Notes: a model not told the origin generated them from the letters alone. Positions 23,308 through 31,518 are shown, numbered from the stretch's first letter. The stretch is DNA of 44,708 nt from JACPTG01 sp964504135 (GCA_964504135.1 CAZDCW010000006.1:1-44708); one strand, 5' to 3'. Numbers and translations are program-made.

Positions 23308-24540
23308 CTATTTCACCCTAGCCATGTGGCGCACAATACTGGCCACAATAATAAGGTTCAAAAGAATCGTGTACGGGAAATAGAAGAAAACAGCAGTGGT
23401 ATTCCGAAGCCACATCCTGTCATTGAACATCCTCAGGGCTGAAACAATCATCACCATGCTCACAATTCCTGAAAGAATCCCGAACAAGGTATAATAAGCT
23501 ATCCCCCACTCAGGAATCTTGTAAATCACAAAGAAAGTGCCAACAATGCTAAACCATCTGAAAAGGTAGAGCAACACTGAAAACAGGCTGCCGGAATTGT
23601 AGGGCAGCCAGTAAAAGACCAGGTAAGCGATGACTGGAATGGCCAGCAGCGAGTAAAGGGCTCCCCAGAACTGCGTGAATCCAAGGAAAAAAACCGGAAC
23701 CGACCTCCCCAGAAGCCTGAAATTCCGCAAAACCGCCTGAAGCCCGCCGATGCACCACACATAGCGCTGCCTGAAAAGCTCAGGAACAGATTCAGGAACA
23801 GAAGTCCAGCCAACAGCCTTCCTTACGTTAACGGACTTAAAGCCGGCCTTGATAACCTCAAGCGATACATTCATGTCCTCAGCCAGCATCTCCCTCTTGA
23901 AAAAGCCAATCTTTTCCAGGACAGGCTTCCTGTAGCAGGCAGCTGCCCCGAAAAACCACATGCTCTGGCCGAAAACCCTGGAAAAGCTGCTGCTTATCAG
24001 GTTGTTGTAGTGGTACTCAATATTCTGGAACCAGCCCAAGACACCCGCGCTGTTAAAAACCCTGCAGTTCGCAGAGGCAGCAGCAACTTTTGAATCAGCA
24101 AATGGTCTCATCAATTCAGCAATGCAATCCTTCTCCACAATCGTGTCAGCGTCAAGGGTAAAAACGAACTCATTCCTTGCACGCCTGATGCCTGCGTTAA
24201 GCGCAGCAGACTTGCCGCCATGCTTTACCTGGACAACTGAAACTCGCCTGTCCCTCCTGGCAGGCTCCCTGGCGATTTCAACAGTCCTGTCAGAGGAGCC
24301 GTCATCAACCACAACAACCTCAAAGCCGGCAGGATAATCCGAAGCCAGGACAGACCTGATGCAGCGCTTGATATTGGCCTCCTCATTATAGGCAGGGATG
24401 ACCACGCTGACAGGAGCTGAAAAAGAGCCCTCAGGCTCCCTTCTGAAAAGCCCGACAATGAAAACCGAGAATACAAAGAGCAGGAACAAAAGCAGACTGC
24501 CGAATAAAATCCCCGAAAAAACCAGCATAAGGTTAGCCAT
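23308..24540 (-). CDS. processive family 2 glycosyltransferase (PgaC/IcaA-like)
   Basis: A 410-residue GT2 enzyme with an N-terminal helix (about 5-32), catalytic domain and four C-terminal helices. Motifs: SVVIPAYNEEANIKRCIRSV, VVVDDGSSDRTVEIA, TLDADTIVEKD, MLAEDMNVSLEVIKAG and LFRQRYVWCIGG (Q-R-x-x-W). The order and topology match poly-N-acetylglucosamine synthases and related hyaluronan-like polymerases. The frame is open to 24555 only with a TTG start, so the ATG at 24540 is preferred. A minus-strand TATA box at 24583-24592 would leave a leader of about 20 bases. It leads the operon with the next GT2 and a small membrane protein. Confidence 0.87.
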   Translation of the reverse strand: MANLMLVFSGILFGSLLLFLLFVFSVFIVGLFRREPEGSFSAPVSVVIPAYNEEANIKRCIRSVLASDYPAGFEVVVVDDGSSDRTVEIAREPARRDRRVSVVQVKHGGKSAALNAGIRRARNEFVFTLDADTIVEKDCIAELMRPFADSKVAAASANCRVFNSAGVLGWFQNIEYHYNNLISSSFSRVFGQSMWFFGAAACYRKPVLEKIGFFKREMLAEDMNVSLEVIKAGFKSVNVRKAVGWTSVPESVPELFRQRYVWCIGGLQAVLRNFRLLGRSVPVFFLGFTQFWGALYSLLAIPVIAYLVFYWLPYNSGSLFSVLLYLFRWFSIVGTFFVIYKIPEWGIAYYTLFGILSGIVSMVMIVSALRMFNDRMWLRNTTAVFFYFPYTILLNLIIVASIVRHMARVK

Positions 24541-24582
24541 GCAAAACACGCTCAAGTATTCATACTTCAGGGCTTAAAGTAG

Positions 24583-24592
24583 CTTTTTAAAT
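24583..24592 (-). promoter_or_regulatory. TATA box of the GT2 operon
   Basis: On the minus strand this reads ATTTAAAAAG. It stands back to back with a plus-strand TATA box (CCTTTAAATT, 24609-24618) that serves the GT-C gene at 24641, so the two glycan operons share a divergent control region. Confidence 0.45.
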
Positions 24593-24608
24593 ATTTCTAT
24601 ACAAGAAC

Positions 24609-24618
24609 CTTTAAATTG
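24609..24618 (+). promoter_or_regulatory. TATA box of the GT39-like gene
   Basis: CCTTTAAATT lies 23-32 bases before the ATG at 24641. Confidence 0.45.
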
Positions 24619-24640
24619 TCCTGGGAAAAAAGCTCGTGTA

Positions 24641-25972
24641 ATGAGCAAAGCCATTGTACTCGTACTGCTTATGTTCCTGGCAGCCCAGGCAGGATTCCTG
24701 ATTTCTGAAAAAAGCCCTTACTGGGACGAGGCGGTGTACTCCTCAATGGGGAAATACCTGTTTTCAGCAGGCAGCACTGGATTATGGGAGCCTGCAAGGC
24801 CAACAGCACTGCCGATACTGCTTGGAACCGTATGGAAGGCAGGGGTTCCAGGACTCTGGACTGCGGCCATGCTGGCAATAGCCATAGGATGCCTTGCCCT
24901 GACTTACCTCATAGCGAAGGAATGGTCAGGCAGCACTTGGGCACTGCTGGCAGCAGCGACACTCGCTGTTACTCCAATCTTCTTCAAAAACTCAACCCTA
25001 TTGCTGACTGACGTGCCCGGAGCTGCGGCGGCGCTGCTAAGCATATACCTCCTTATGAGGCAAAAATACGCGTGGTCAGGCGCTGCCGCAGCCATCGCAT
25101 TCCAGACAAAATACCCGCACATACTCCTCATCCCAGGCTTATGCGTGGCGATGGCCCTTTACAGGAAACAGGGCAGGATACCCTCTTTCCTGGCAGGATT
25201 TGCCCTCGCCATTCTCCCTTTCCTGGCCCTGAACACACTCATGAGCGGAAGCCCGCTTTATCCCTACATCCAGTATTCCGCATACCAGCAAAACCCAGCC
25301 TACTCGGTTGAAGGCCTTGCATCAAACCTGCTGTACTATCCATTATTCCTCCTGCAAAACCCTATCCTGCTGCTCTCAATCCCAGGAGCGGCGATAGCGC
25401 TGAGGAGGAAGCAGGCAATTCCGGTCCTTGCCTGCCTTGCAGCATATGCCGCATACTTCACAATAATAGGCAACAAGCAGGAAAGGCTGATACTGGCATT
25501 CCTGCCACTCCTGGCAATTCTCGTGGCCGTGTATTTCAGCCAGCTAAGCGGATACATAAGCAAGCTAGGGAACGCAAGGGCTTACGCGACAGTAATGGCC
25601 CTGGCAGCACTAGCAGCAGCCCTCACTCCAGCCCTAATTGCAGACTACAGGGCGGCATCGGTCCCGCAACCCGGCTTCCAATACGCAACCAACCTGACCG
25701 GGACAATACTCACCTCAGACCCAAGGTTCAGCTGGCAAAGCAGCGCAAAATTCCTCACATTCTACGAAAATCCGGACGTGTCGGTTATGGAGTACAAGGC
25801 AAAGGTGGCTGAAGCAGACTATGTCATCTACACGCCAGACTACTATCCCTGCGAAAGGATTGGGGAAGAATGCGAAAGGAAGAAAGAGGAGCTGCACAAC
25901 CTTATCAAAAAGGAAAACAGGCTTTTCAGCCAGCATTCCGAACCCGAATATTATGTGTATGAAGTCACCTAA
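24641..25972 (+). CDS. GT39/PMT_2-like membrane glycosyltransferase
   Basis: A 443-residue multi-pass protein of the dolichyl-phosphate-mannose mannosyltransferase/ArnT group. The first outside loop has the tell-tale acidic pair in SEKSPYWDEAVYSSMGKYLF (about 22-41). Then come about ten hydrophobic helices with LLLTDVPGAAAALLSIYLL (second loop acidic residue) and FQTKYPHILLIPGLCVAM. It ends with a short outside segment rich in charged residues (about 385-443). Such enzymes move a sugar from a polyprenyl-phosphate carrier to protein or lipid outside the cell. The nearby DPM1-like gene could supply the polyprenyl-phosphate sugar. The acceptor is unknown. Confidence 0.82.
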   Translation: MSKAIVLVLLMFLAAQAGFLISEKSPYWDEAVYSSMGKYLFSAGSTGLWEPARPTALPILLGTVWKAGVPGLWTAAMLAIAIGCLALTYLIAKEWSGSTWALLAAATLAVTPIFFKNSTLLLTDVPGAAAALLSIYLLMRQKYAWSGAAAAIAFQTKYPHILLIPGLCVAMALYRKQGRIPSFLAGFALAILPFLALNTLMSGSPLYPYIQYSAYQQNPAYSVEGLASNLLYYPLFLLQNPILLLSIPGAAIALRRKQAIPVLACLAAYAAYFTIIGNKQERLILAFLPLLAILVAVYFSQLSGYISKLGNARAYATVMALAALAAALTPALIADYRAASVPQPGFQYATNLTGTILTSDPRFSWQSSAKFLTFYENPDVSVMEYKAKVAEADYVIYTPDYYPCERIGEECERKKEELHNLIKKENRLFSQHSEPEYYVYEVT

Positions 25973-25994
25973 TGAAATTTACACCTTTACTTAT

Positions 25995-26037
25995 CGTAAA
26001 TTGCGGTAATTAGTGCAAAGTTCGCATGCAATTTACG
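25995..26037. terminator. inverted repeat between convergent glycan genes
   Basis: CGTAAATTGC (25995-26004) and GCAATTTACG (26028-26037) are exact reverse complements 23 bases apart. The repeat lies in the 91-base gap between the convergent GT39-like and DPM1-like genes. It could end transcription from either side, though no T run follows directly, or be a binding site. Confidence 0.4.
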
Positions 26038-26063
26038 AGTTTACCAAGCATCCCAACACCAAA

Positions 26064-26741
26064 TCACTTCAATAGAGACCTTAGAAAAATAATGATGTGC
26101 CTCAGCCTTATCTTTGACTCATCCCTCTCCCTGACGCCAAAGTCATAAAAGACCTCGCTTAGAGACGTGTCCTTTGGAATATACTTCAGGAAATCAAAGA
26201 AAACCTTGTAGCCTTCAGGTTCGAACCTGCGGCCATATTTTGAAACGACGTCCCTGAAAACCCCTGTCCTCACGCCGAAGAAACCTGACAGGGGATCTGA
26301 AAGGTTCCTCCTGAGCCTGAGCCTCGCAAGCCCTGTGGCAACTCGCGAAACAATCCTGCGATGGGCCGCCCACCTCACAAGAACCCTTTTCCTGGCAGCG
26401 GCCACGATGTCCCAAGAGTGGAGCAGCCTGCAGACCTCTGCAATTTTTTCAGGGGGGTGCTGCATATCCCCATCCATGACTATGAAATAATCAGTGCCAA
26501 CCATACGTGCGGCGTCAAGCACGCTTGCGGTAAGCCCCTTAACCGCCTTTTCCCTTGCGAGCAGGCTGACTTTTTTCAAAGCGTACTTTTTCACAATCCG
26601 CTGCGTGCCGTCGGAGCTTCCGTCATCAGCCACGATAACATTAATGCCCGGGTAACCTTCTGTAAGCGCGTCAAGAAGCCTGCCGATATTCCTGCCCTCA
26701 TTCAGCGTTGGAATGACCACGGTAAAATCAGAATAGTTCAT
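26064..26741 (-). CDS. family 2 glycosyltransferase, DPM1-like polyprenyl-phosphate sugar synthase
   Basis: A 225-residue soluble GT2 enzyme that likely moves a sugar from a nucleotide to polyprenyl phosphate. Motifs: TVVIPTLNEGRNIGRLLDAL, VIVADDGSSDGTQRIV, YFIVMDGDMQHPPEKI (DxD), and RNLSDPLSGFFGVRTGVF, a signature of DPM1-type enzymes. It has no C-terminal membrane helices, as in the short soluble type. The gene starts inside the end of the MBF1-like gene (4-base ATGA overlap), so transcription factor and enzyme are co-translated. The nearby GT-C enzymes are natural users of its product. Confidence 0.88.
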   Translation of the reverse strand: MNYSDFTVVIPTLNEGRNIGRLLDALTEGYPGINVIVADDGSSDGTQRIVKKYALKKVSLLAREKAVKGLTASVLDAARMVGTDYFIVMDGDMQHPPEKIAEVCRLLHSWDIVAAARKRVLVRWAAHRRIVSRVATGLARLRLRRNLSDPLSGFFGVRTGVFRDVVSKYGRRFEPEGYKVFFDFLKYIPKDTSLSEVFYDFGVRERDESKIRLRHIIIFLRSLLK

Positions 26742-27172
26742 CTTCTTCGTATCTTTACCATGTCGCCAAGGGTAAGGCCTTCTGATTTGGCCTTTGCTGG
26801 CTTTTCCCCAGAATAGTCTGATTCGTCAAACAGCCGGATTCCGAACATGCGCTCCAACCTCTTAGCAAGGTCAACGCCCAGCTGCACCTCGCCAACCTCA
26901 ATCTTATGCAGGAGCGAAGCCTTCTCGCCAATCTTCTTAGCGAAATCCTCCTGATTAAGCCCAAGCTGCTCCCTCTTCTGCCTTATAATTGCAGAATATT
27001 CGGGCAATATAAGCGGGATTTTCTCCTCCCTAGCCTTAACCGGCCTCTGCTGAGGCCTTTGCTGGGGCACAGCCTTCCCAAAGCCTGCGCATTTTGGGCA
27101 TACATTCAGCAGGACACCCTCAACCTGCACCCTTGCTAAACTTGATGACGCGCCGCAAAGCTCGCAGTTCAT
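26738..27172 (-). CDS. mbf1: archaeal multiprotein bridging factor 1 homologue (zinc ribbon plus HTH)
   Basis: A DNA-binding regulator of 144 residues. It begins with a zinc ribbon MNCELCGASS ... LNVCPKCAGFG (Cys3, Cys6 and a second CPKC pair). A basic Gln-rich linker follows (about 38-60), then a Cro-type HTH EYSAIIRQKREQLGLNQEDFAKKIGEKASLLHKIEVGEVQLGVDLAKRLERMFGI. This is the layout of archaeal MBF1. The frame is open five codons further upstream, but the ATG at 27172 puts the ribbon at the very N terminus as in relatives and lies about 25-30 bases from a TATA box (27195-27203). It is the first gene of an operon with the DPM1-like transferase. Confidence 0.9.
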   Translation of the reverse strand: MNCELCGASSSLARVQVEGVLLNVCPKCAGFGKAVPQQRPQQRPVKAREEKIPLILPEYSAIIRQKREQLGLNQEDFAKKIGEKASLLHKIEVGEVQLGVDLAKRLERMFGIRLFDESDYSGEKPAKAKSEGLTLGDMVKIRRR

Positions 27173-27194
27173 AAGGCAACGAACCATGAAGGGG

Positions 27195-27203
27195 CTTTTA
27201 ATG
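27195..27203 (-). promoter_or_regulatory. TATA box of the MBF1 operon
   Basis: On the minus strand this reads CATTAAAAG, 23-31 bases before the ATG at 27172. It is too close to the alternative ATG at 27187, which decides the start. Confidence 0.45.
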
Positions 27204-27217
27204 CTTTTGCACTTTAA

Positions 27218-28153
27218 TCATTCAGCCGCACCAAGAATAAGCGCAAGCACCGCCATCCTTACTGGAAGGGCGTTATGGGCCTGCTGGAAATAGATGCTCT
27301 GGGGCGCCCGGTCAAGCTGGGGGTTAATCTCATCCACCCTCGGCAGGGGATGCATTATCCTAAGACTGTCCTTGGCGTGCGAAAGAAATGACTTGTCAAT
27401 CTGATAGACGCCCTTCACAGCCTGGTAATCCTTCGGATTTATGAAGCGCTCCTTCTGAATCCTGGTCACGTAGAGGATATCAAGCCTGTCGCCAACCTTC
27501 ATAAGGTCCTCCTCCTCATGGCATTCAACACCTGCCTTCACCAGGCCATCCATATACTGCGCTGGCAAGGCAAGCGACTTCGGGGAGATGAAATAGAAAA
27601 CAGGATTGAAAAGGGCAAGCGCAAAGGAAAGCGAATGGACAGTCCTTCCATACTTCAGGTCGCCAAGAAAACCGACTTTCAGGTTCTCCATGCTCCTGAA
27701 GTTCTTCATAATGGTGTAGAGGTCAAAAAGGGTCTGGGTCGGATGCTCATTAGTCCCGTCGCCGCCGTTAACAACAGGTTTTACAGCCAGCTCTGCGGCG
27801 CGCATCGCGCTGAAATTCTGAGGATGCCTCATCACAAAAATATCACAGTAGCCGTCAACAACCCTTATGGTGTCCTCAAAGCTCTCGCCCTTCACAATGG
27901 AGGTGTGCGAAGGCTCTGAAAAGCCAATAACCCTGCCCCCCAGGTAGTTCATTGCAGCCTCAAAGCTAAGCCGGGTCCTTGTTGAGGGCTCAAAGAAAAG
28001 CGAGGCCAGGACGCTGCCCTCAAGAGCCCTGGAATACTTCCTGTCCTTAGCCTTCAGGCTCCTGTCCATCTCAGAAGCCACGTCCATGATATGCAGAATC
28101 TCAGCCTTTGAGAAGTCCCTAATGGACAAAAGGTCGCGGTTCTTGAAGGCCAT
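27218..28153 (-). CDS. pyrB: aspartate carbamoyltransferase catalytic chain
   Basis: Joins carbamoyl phosphate to aspartate in pyrimidine synthesis. The 311 residues carry FFEPSTRTRLSFEAAMNYLGG (carbamoyl-phosphate loop, about 50-70), SIVKGESFEDTIRVV with the 80s-loop Lys, DIFVMRHPQNFSA, GGDGTNEHPTQTLFDLYTI (HPTQ) and HPLPRVDEINPQLD near the end. The ATG at 28153 lies about 24-34 bases from a TATA box (28177-28187); a GTG three codons upstream is less likely. No regulatory chain gene pyrI lies next to it, so it may work as an unregulated trimer or have pyrI elsewhere. It competes with the carbamoyltransferase of the arginine operon for carbamoyl phosphate. Confidence 0.95.
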   Translation of the reverse strand: MAFKNRDLLSIRDFSKAEILHIMDVASEMDRSLKAKDRKYSRALEGSVLASLFFEPSTRTRLSFEAAMNYLGGRVIGFSEPSHTSIVKGESFEDTIRVVDGYCDIFVMRHPQNFSAMRAAELAVKPVVNGGDGTNEHPTQTLFDLYTIMKNFRSMENLKVGFLGDLKYGRTVHSLSFALALFNPVFYFISPKSLALPAQYMDGLVKAGVECHEEEDLMKVGDRLDILYVTRIQKERFINPKDYQAVKGVYQIDKSFLSHAKDSLRIMHPLPRVDEINPQLDRAPQSIYFQQAHNALPVRMAVLALILGAAE

Positions 28154-28176
28154 TAAAAACACAGGAATGCCTGAGG

Positions 28177-28187
28177 GTTATATAAAG
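28177..28187 (-). promoter_or_regulatory. TATA box of pyrB
   Basis: On the minus strand this reads CTTTATATAAC, 24-34 bases before the ATG at 28153. Confidence 0.5.
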
Positions 28188-28233
28188 TTTGTTCAGGCCA
28201 TCAGGAAGCAGACCCCCGCAGTCCAACATATTG

Positions 28234-28282
28234 TAGTTACTAAATAGAGGTAACATTTAAATACTCGGGTTTTTTGTAACTA
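28234..28282. promoter_or_regulatory. TATA box flanked by TAGTTAC/GTAACTA repeats
   Basis: CATTTAAATA (about 28253-28262) is the TATA box of the gene at 28287. It is flanked by TAGTTAC (28234-28240), GTAAC (28250-28254) and GTAACTA (28276-28282), the first and last being inverted copies. This could be an operator around the promoter. Confidence 0.35.
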
Positions 28283-28286
28283 TACT

Positions 28287-29270
28287 ATGACATTCATAGC
28301 AGGCTTTCGCAAGGAACACAGGGGAATAGAATACAGCGTCCTGATTGCCGACAGCCAGGAGACATTCGGCCTGAAGGAAAAAGGTCTAGTCCAAAAAATT
28401 TATACAGCCGGGCCTTACGCTGCGCTGGCAACAGGCTATACAGAGGATGGTAGCACCCTGGGAAGATTGGTCAGCATAAATGCAGGAGCATTTCATGCAA
28501 GGGACTTGGTTGAAACGATAGCTTCTGCCATAAGCCCAGTGGGTGATTTAACAAAGATCATCATTTCAGGGCCAGACCCGCACAGGCTAGGCGGCATAGC
28601 GCTTTATGAGCAAGTACTTAAGCGACCAAAAGATTCGAAGGGGCAAGGAACCAAGCCTCAAGAACAGACAAGGCCAGTGCCGTATTCAATTCTGGGCTCA
28701 GGAGCAACTACCCTGTACAAAGCAATTGCCCCTGGCCAGGCAAATTTCGGTGCGGAGTACTTTGAACCTAAAAATCCCGACTCAATCCTTGCAACCATTG
28801 CAGGAGCATATTACCTTGCAACCATTGCAGCACGAAACCTGACAGTTGACCAGAACATGCAAATGGCCCTGCAGATTGCAGGCAGCAATGGACCTGTTAC
28901 AAGGGCAATGTTCCCCCCTGGAATAAGGCCATTCAACCTTAATCCAGACATAAACAGGCTCAGGATGTTTTTTGGACAGGAATATGGCCTGGCAAGACCC
29001 TTTCCAAGCAAAGAAGTGGAAAAGGAGGAGCGCTGGTTTAATGAGTTCTACAGGATATTTGATGATCAAATGAAACAGCTCGCCAGATTACAGACAGAAG
29101 CCACGTATTTTCTGGGAAAAAAACGACCAAACACAACAAGGCCAGAATCAGTTCAAGACAGAATCAGCCGCATTATGCGGGAATTGCACCCATTTGAAAA
29201 ACCGCTGATAACAGGAAGCATGAAGGATATCCAGTCTGCAGTAAAGTCCTATCACAGAAGCTTTCACTAA
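28287..29270 (+). CDS. proteasome-fold Ntn hydrolase-like protein
   Basis: A 327-residue protein whose first about 190 residues match the proteasome/HslV Ntn-hydrolase pattern. Thr2 directly follows the start Met (MTFIAGF) and would be the N-terminal nucleophile after Met removal. VLIADSQETFG gives the Asp (D22, role of D17), LVQKIYTAGPYAALATGYTEDG gives the Lys (K37, role of K33), and PYSILGSGATTLYKAI resembles the GSG loop near S129. Beyond about 200 it has a long extra region with charged helices and no known domain. The sequence differs from normal alpha and beta subunits. It could be a peptidase, an amidase or a self-compartmentalising relative. It is convergent with argH and has its own promoter. 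Confidence 0.65.
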   Translation: MTFIAGFRKEHRGIEYSVLIADSQETFGLKEKGLVQKIYTAGPYAALATGYTEDGSTLGRLVSINAGAFHARDLVETIASAISPVGDLTKIIISGPDPHRLGGIALYEQVLKRPKDSKGQGTKPQEQTRPVPYSILGSGATTLYKAIAPGQANFGAEYFEPKNPDSILATIAGAYYLATIAARNLTVDQNMQMALQIAGSNGPVTRAMFPPGIRPFNLNPDINRLRMFFGQEYGLARPFPSKEVEKEERWFNEFYRIFDDQMKQLARLQTEATYFLGKKRPNTTRPESVQDRISRIMRELHPFEKPLITGSMKDIQSAVKSYHRSFH

Positions 29271-29272
29271 AA

Positions 29273-30463
29273 TCATCTGTTGCTTAAGTCCCTGGCAACC
29301 CTTTTGTAAGCATCCCTGAAAGGCACGCCCTTTTTTACCAATTGCAAAGCCTTTCCAGTGGCGTAAAGCTCCTGAGTCATTGCAGCCCTGCATCTCTTTT
29401 CATTGACAACAAGACCTGACATGATCAAGGTTGAGACTTTCAACGATGCAGCCGTTTCATCAAATGCCCTCATCAAGGGTTCCTTGGTAAGCTTGAAGTC
29501 GCCGTGGTAGCCGGAAGGCAAACCCTGGATTATCCTGCTAATCATCTCCCTGTATCCTGCAACAACCGATGCCTTTGCCCGCAGCAGCTCAATAACATCA
29601 GGATTGGCCTTCTGCGGCATCATGGAGCTGCCCATGGAGAACTCCTTCGGAAGCTGGAAAAAGCCGAACTCCTCAGAGGTGTAAAGCCAGATGTCTGAGG
29701 CCAGCTTGTTCAGGTCTAGCATGACATAGTTAATTGCGTCAAGGATTACAAGCTCAAACTTGCCGCGGCTGTTCTGGACGTAGAGGGGGCTTTCCTGAAC
29801 TTTGGCAAAGCCAAGCTCCTTGGCGGTGAGCTTCCTGTCAAGGCTGATTACAGGCACTCCATAACCAGCTCCAGAACCAAGGGGATTCTGGTCAACTAAT
29901 TTTGCAGCGTTTTCAAGCAGGATTAAATCATCCTGCAAAGATTCAATAAATGCCTGCGCCCAGCCGCCTACGGAAAAAGGCATGGCTTTTCTTAGGTGAG
30001 TATATCCTGGGATTGAGACTTTGGCGTTTTTCTTCTGGAATAACTTGAGCGAACTTAACAGCAGGCTGACTGAGGATTTTACCCTGACGAGCTGCTCCTT
30101 CTCATACAAACGCAATGCAGCAGCTACCTGGTCATTCCTTGAGCGGCCTGCATGGATTTTCTTTCCAATGTCGCCAAGCTTTTCTGTAAGGTAGTTTTCT
30201 ATGGCTGTATGGCAGTCTTCTTCCTCTTTTTTTATCCTGAAGCTGCCTTGCCTGTCAATACTGACAAGTTCTTCGAGGGCATGAACAACCTTGGATAGTT
30301 CTTGGCTTGTGAGAACGCCAATTTTCTGAAGCATCCTGGCGTGGGCGATGCTTGCAATGCAGTCGTAATAAACAATGGCTTGGTCTACCTGAGTCTCATT
30401 TCCTACAGCGAAGTCCTCTATTTCCCTCTTGAGCTCGACTCCCCTCTTGTCCCAAAGTTTCAT
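29273..30463 (-). CDS. argH: argininosuccinate lyase
   Basis: Last step of arginine synthesis: splits argininosuccinate into arginine and fumarate. The 396 residues have DCHTAIENYLTEKLGDIGKKIHAGRSRNDQVAAALRLY (catalytic His region and the RSRNDQ motif, about 83-120), IPGYTHLRKAMP, and the fumarase-superfamily signature GSSMMPQKANPDVIEL near 270, then GYHGDFKLTKEPL. At 396 residues it is shorter than the common length of about 450-460, as in the compact version of some Bacteroidetes-type clusters. It overlaps the end of the upstream deacylase gene by 4 bases (ATGA) and is the last gene of the operon. Confidence 0.95.
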   Translation of the reverse strand: MKLWDKRGVELKREIEDFAVGNETQVDQAIVYYDCIASIAHARMLQKIGVLTSQELSKVVHALEELVSIDRQGSFRIKKEEEDCHTAIENYLTEKLGDIGKKIHAGRSRNDQVAAALRLYEKEQLVRVKSSVSLLLSSLKLFQKKNAKVSIPGYTHLRKAMPFSVGGWAQAFIESLQDDLILLENAAKLVDQNPLGSGAGYGVPVISLDRKLTAKELGFAKVQESPLYVQNSRGKFELVILDAINYVMLDLNKLASDIWLYTSEEFGFFQLPKEFSMGSSMMPQKANPDVIELLRAKASVVAGYREMISRIIQGLPSGYHGDFKLTKEPLMRAFDETAASLKVSTLIMSGLVVNEKRCRAAMTQELYATGKALQLVKKGVPFRDAYKRVARDLSNR

Positions 30464-31518
30464 CGCGATTTCACCTGTTTCCTGTTGAAGTAATCCTTTA
30501 TCAGCTTCCCATAAATAATGCTTGCCTTTTCAACCTGCGATATTTCTATAAATTCGTCGGGGGCATGGGACTGCGCTGAGTTGCCGGGCCCCATTATTAT
30601 GCCTGGCGCATCAATTAATGCAAGGTCGCACATTGCCTGGAAACCCCGAATCGCTGCGGCCGAATTTGCAGAGCGCGCAGCCAGGACAATCTTTTCCTTT
30701 TCCGGGACTGTTCTTGAATTTAGCCTGATGCTTTGCACTATCACATCTGATTTTACTGCCTTTTCAATAAGCGCAAGCAGCTTATGGTTATCATAAAACG
30801 GGGTGGACCTTATGTTCAGTGTGAATTCGCATTGTGCGGGAATCACGTTGTTCCTTGTTCCTGCGCTTATCATGGTTGCGGCAATTGATGGCTTTCCGAG
30901 CTGATTGTGGCTCTTTGGAAAATCCAGGGCTAAAACCCTTTGGATATCCCCAATTGCATTGTAAATCGCATTTATTCCTTCAGATGGCCGTGAGGCATGC
31001 GCGCTTCGGCCTTTTGCCTTAAGCTTCAAAATCAAAAGCCCCTTCATTGACGTGCAAATATCAAGCCCGGTTGGCTCTCCAACAACTGCAGCGCCGACCC
31101 GCGGGAGCTTTTTCATGACTTGCTCTATTCCACAGTTTGTGACTTCTTCCTGAACAGTTGCTGAGAAGAAAACCTTCCCATCCAGCATGGATTCGTCAAG
31201 GCTTACGATTGCGTCCATCATCGCAGCCATCGAGCCCTTGGCGTCATTTGAGCCAAGGCCGAATATTTTCCCGCCATCGTCTGTTGGCTTATTGGGATTT
31301 CTGGTCCAGCCAGGGCATACCGGGACAGTGTCCATGTGGGAAGTCAGGAGCAATGAATCTTTTCCGCTGCCTTTTGAGCAATAAACATTGCCCTCATGCA
31401 TTTTGGGGTCCAGCCCATTATCAGAGAGATATTTGCAAATAAACTCCCCGATTTCTGCCTCCCCCCTTGAAACGCTTTGGATGCTTACCAGCTTCAACAG
31501 GAGCTCTTTGGCTTTCAT
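30460..31518 (-). CDS. argE: M20-family N-acyl-citrulline/ornithine deacylase (ArgE-like)
   Basis: A di-zinc peptidase-family deacylase, 352 residues. Visible metal and catalytic residues: SHMDTVP (His, Asp), GLGSNDAKGSMAAMM (bridging Asp), VQEEVTNCG (Glu-Glu), AAVVGEPTGLDICTS (Glu) and QSHAPDEFIEI (His) near the end. The dimer domain follows SAHASRPSEG. Given the carbamoyltransferase of this operon, the expected substrate is N-acyl-citrulline, not acylornithine. The start is the ATG one base after the argB stop; the frame runs 13 codons further up, inside argB. It overlaps argH by 4 bases. Confidence 0.85.
   Translation of the reverse strand: MKAKELLLKLVSIQSVSRGEAEIGEFICKYLSDNGLDPKMHEGNVYCSKGSGKDSLLLTSHMDTVPVCPGWTRNPNKPTDDGGKIFGLGSNDAKGSMAAMMDAIVSLDESMLDGKVFFSATVQEEVTNCGIEQVMKKLPRVGAAVVGEPTGLDICTSMKGLLILKLKAKGRSAHASRPSEGINAIYNAIGDIQRVLALDFPKSHNQLGKPSIAATMISAGTRNNVIPAQCEFTLNIRSTPFYDNHKLLALIEKAVKSDVIVQSIRLNSRTVPEKEKIVLAARSANSAAAIRGFQAMCDLALIDAPGIIMGPGNSAQSHAPDEFIEISQVEKASIIYGKLIKDYFNRKQVKSR

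Noticed and set aside
26738..27217. pyrI beside pyrB
   Set aside because: The zinc-binding gene downstream of pyrB is an MBF1 homologue with HTH, not an aspartate carbamoyltransferase regulatory chain.
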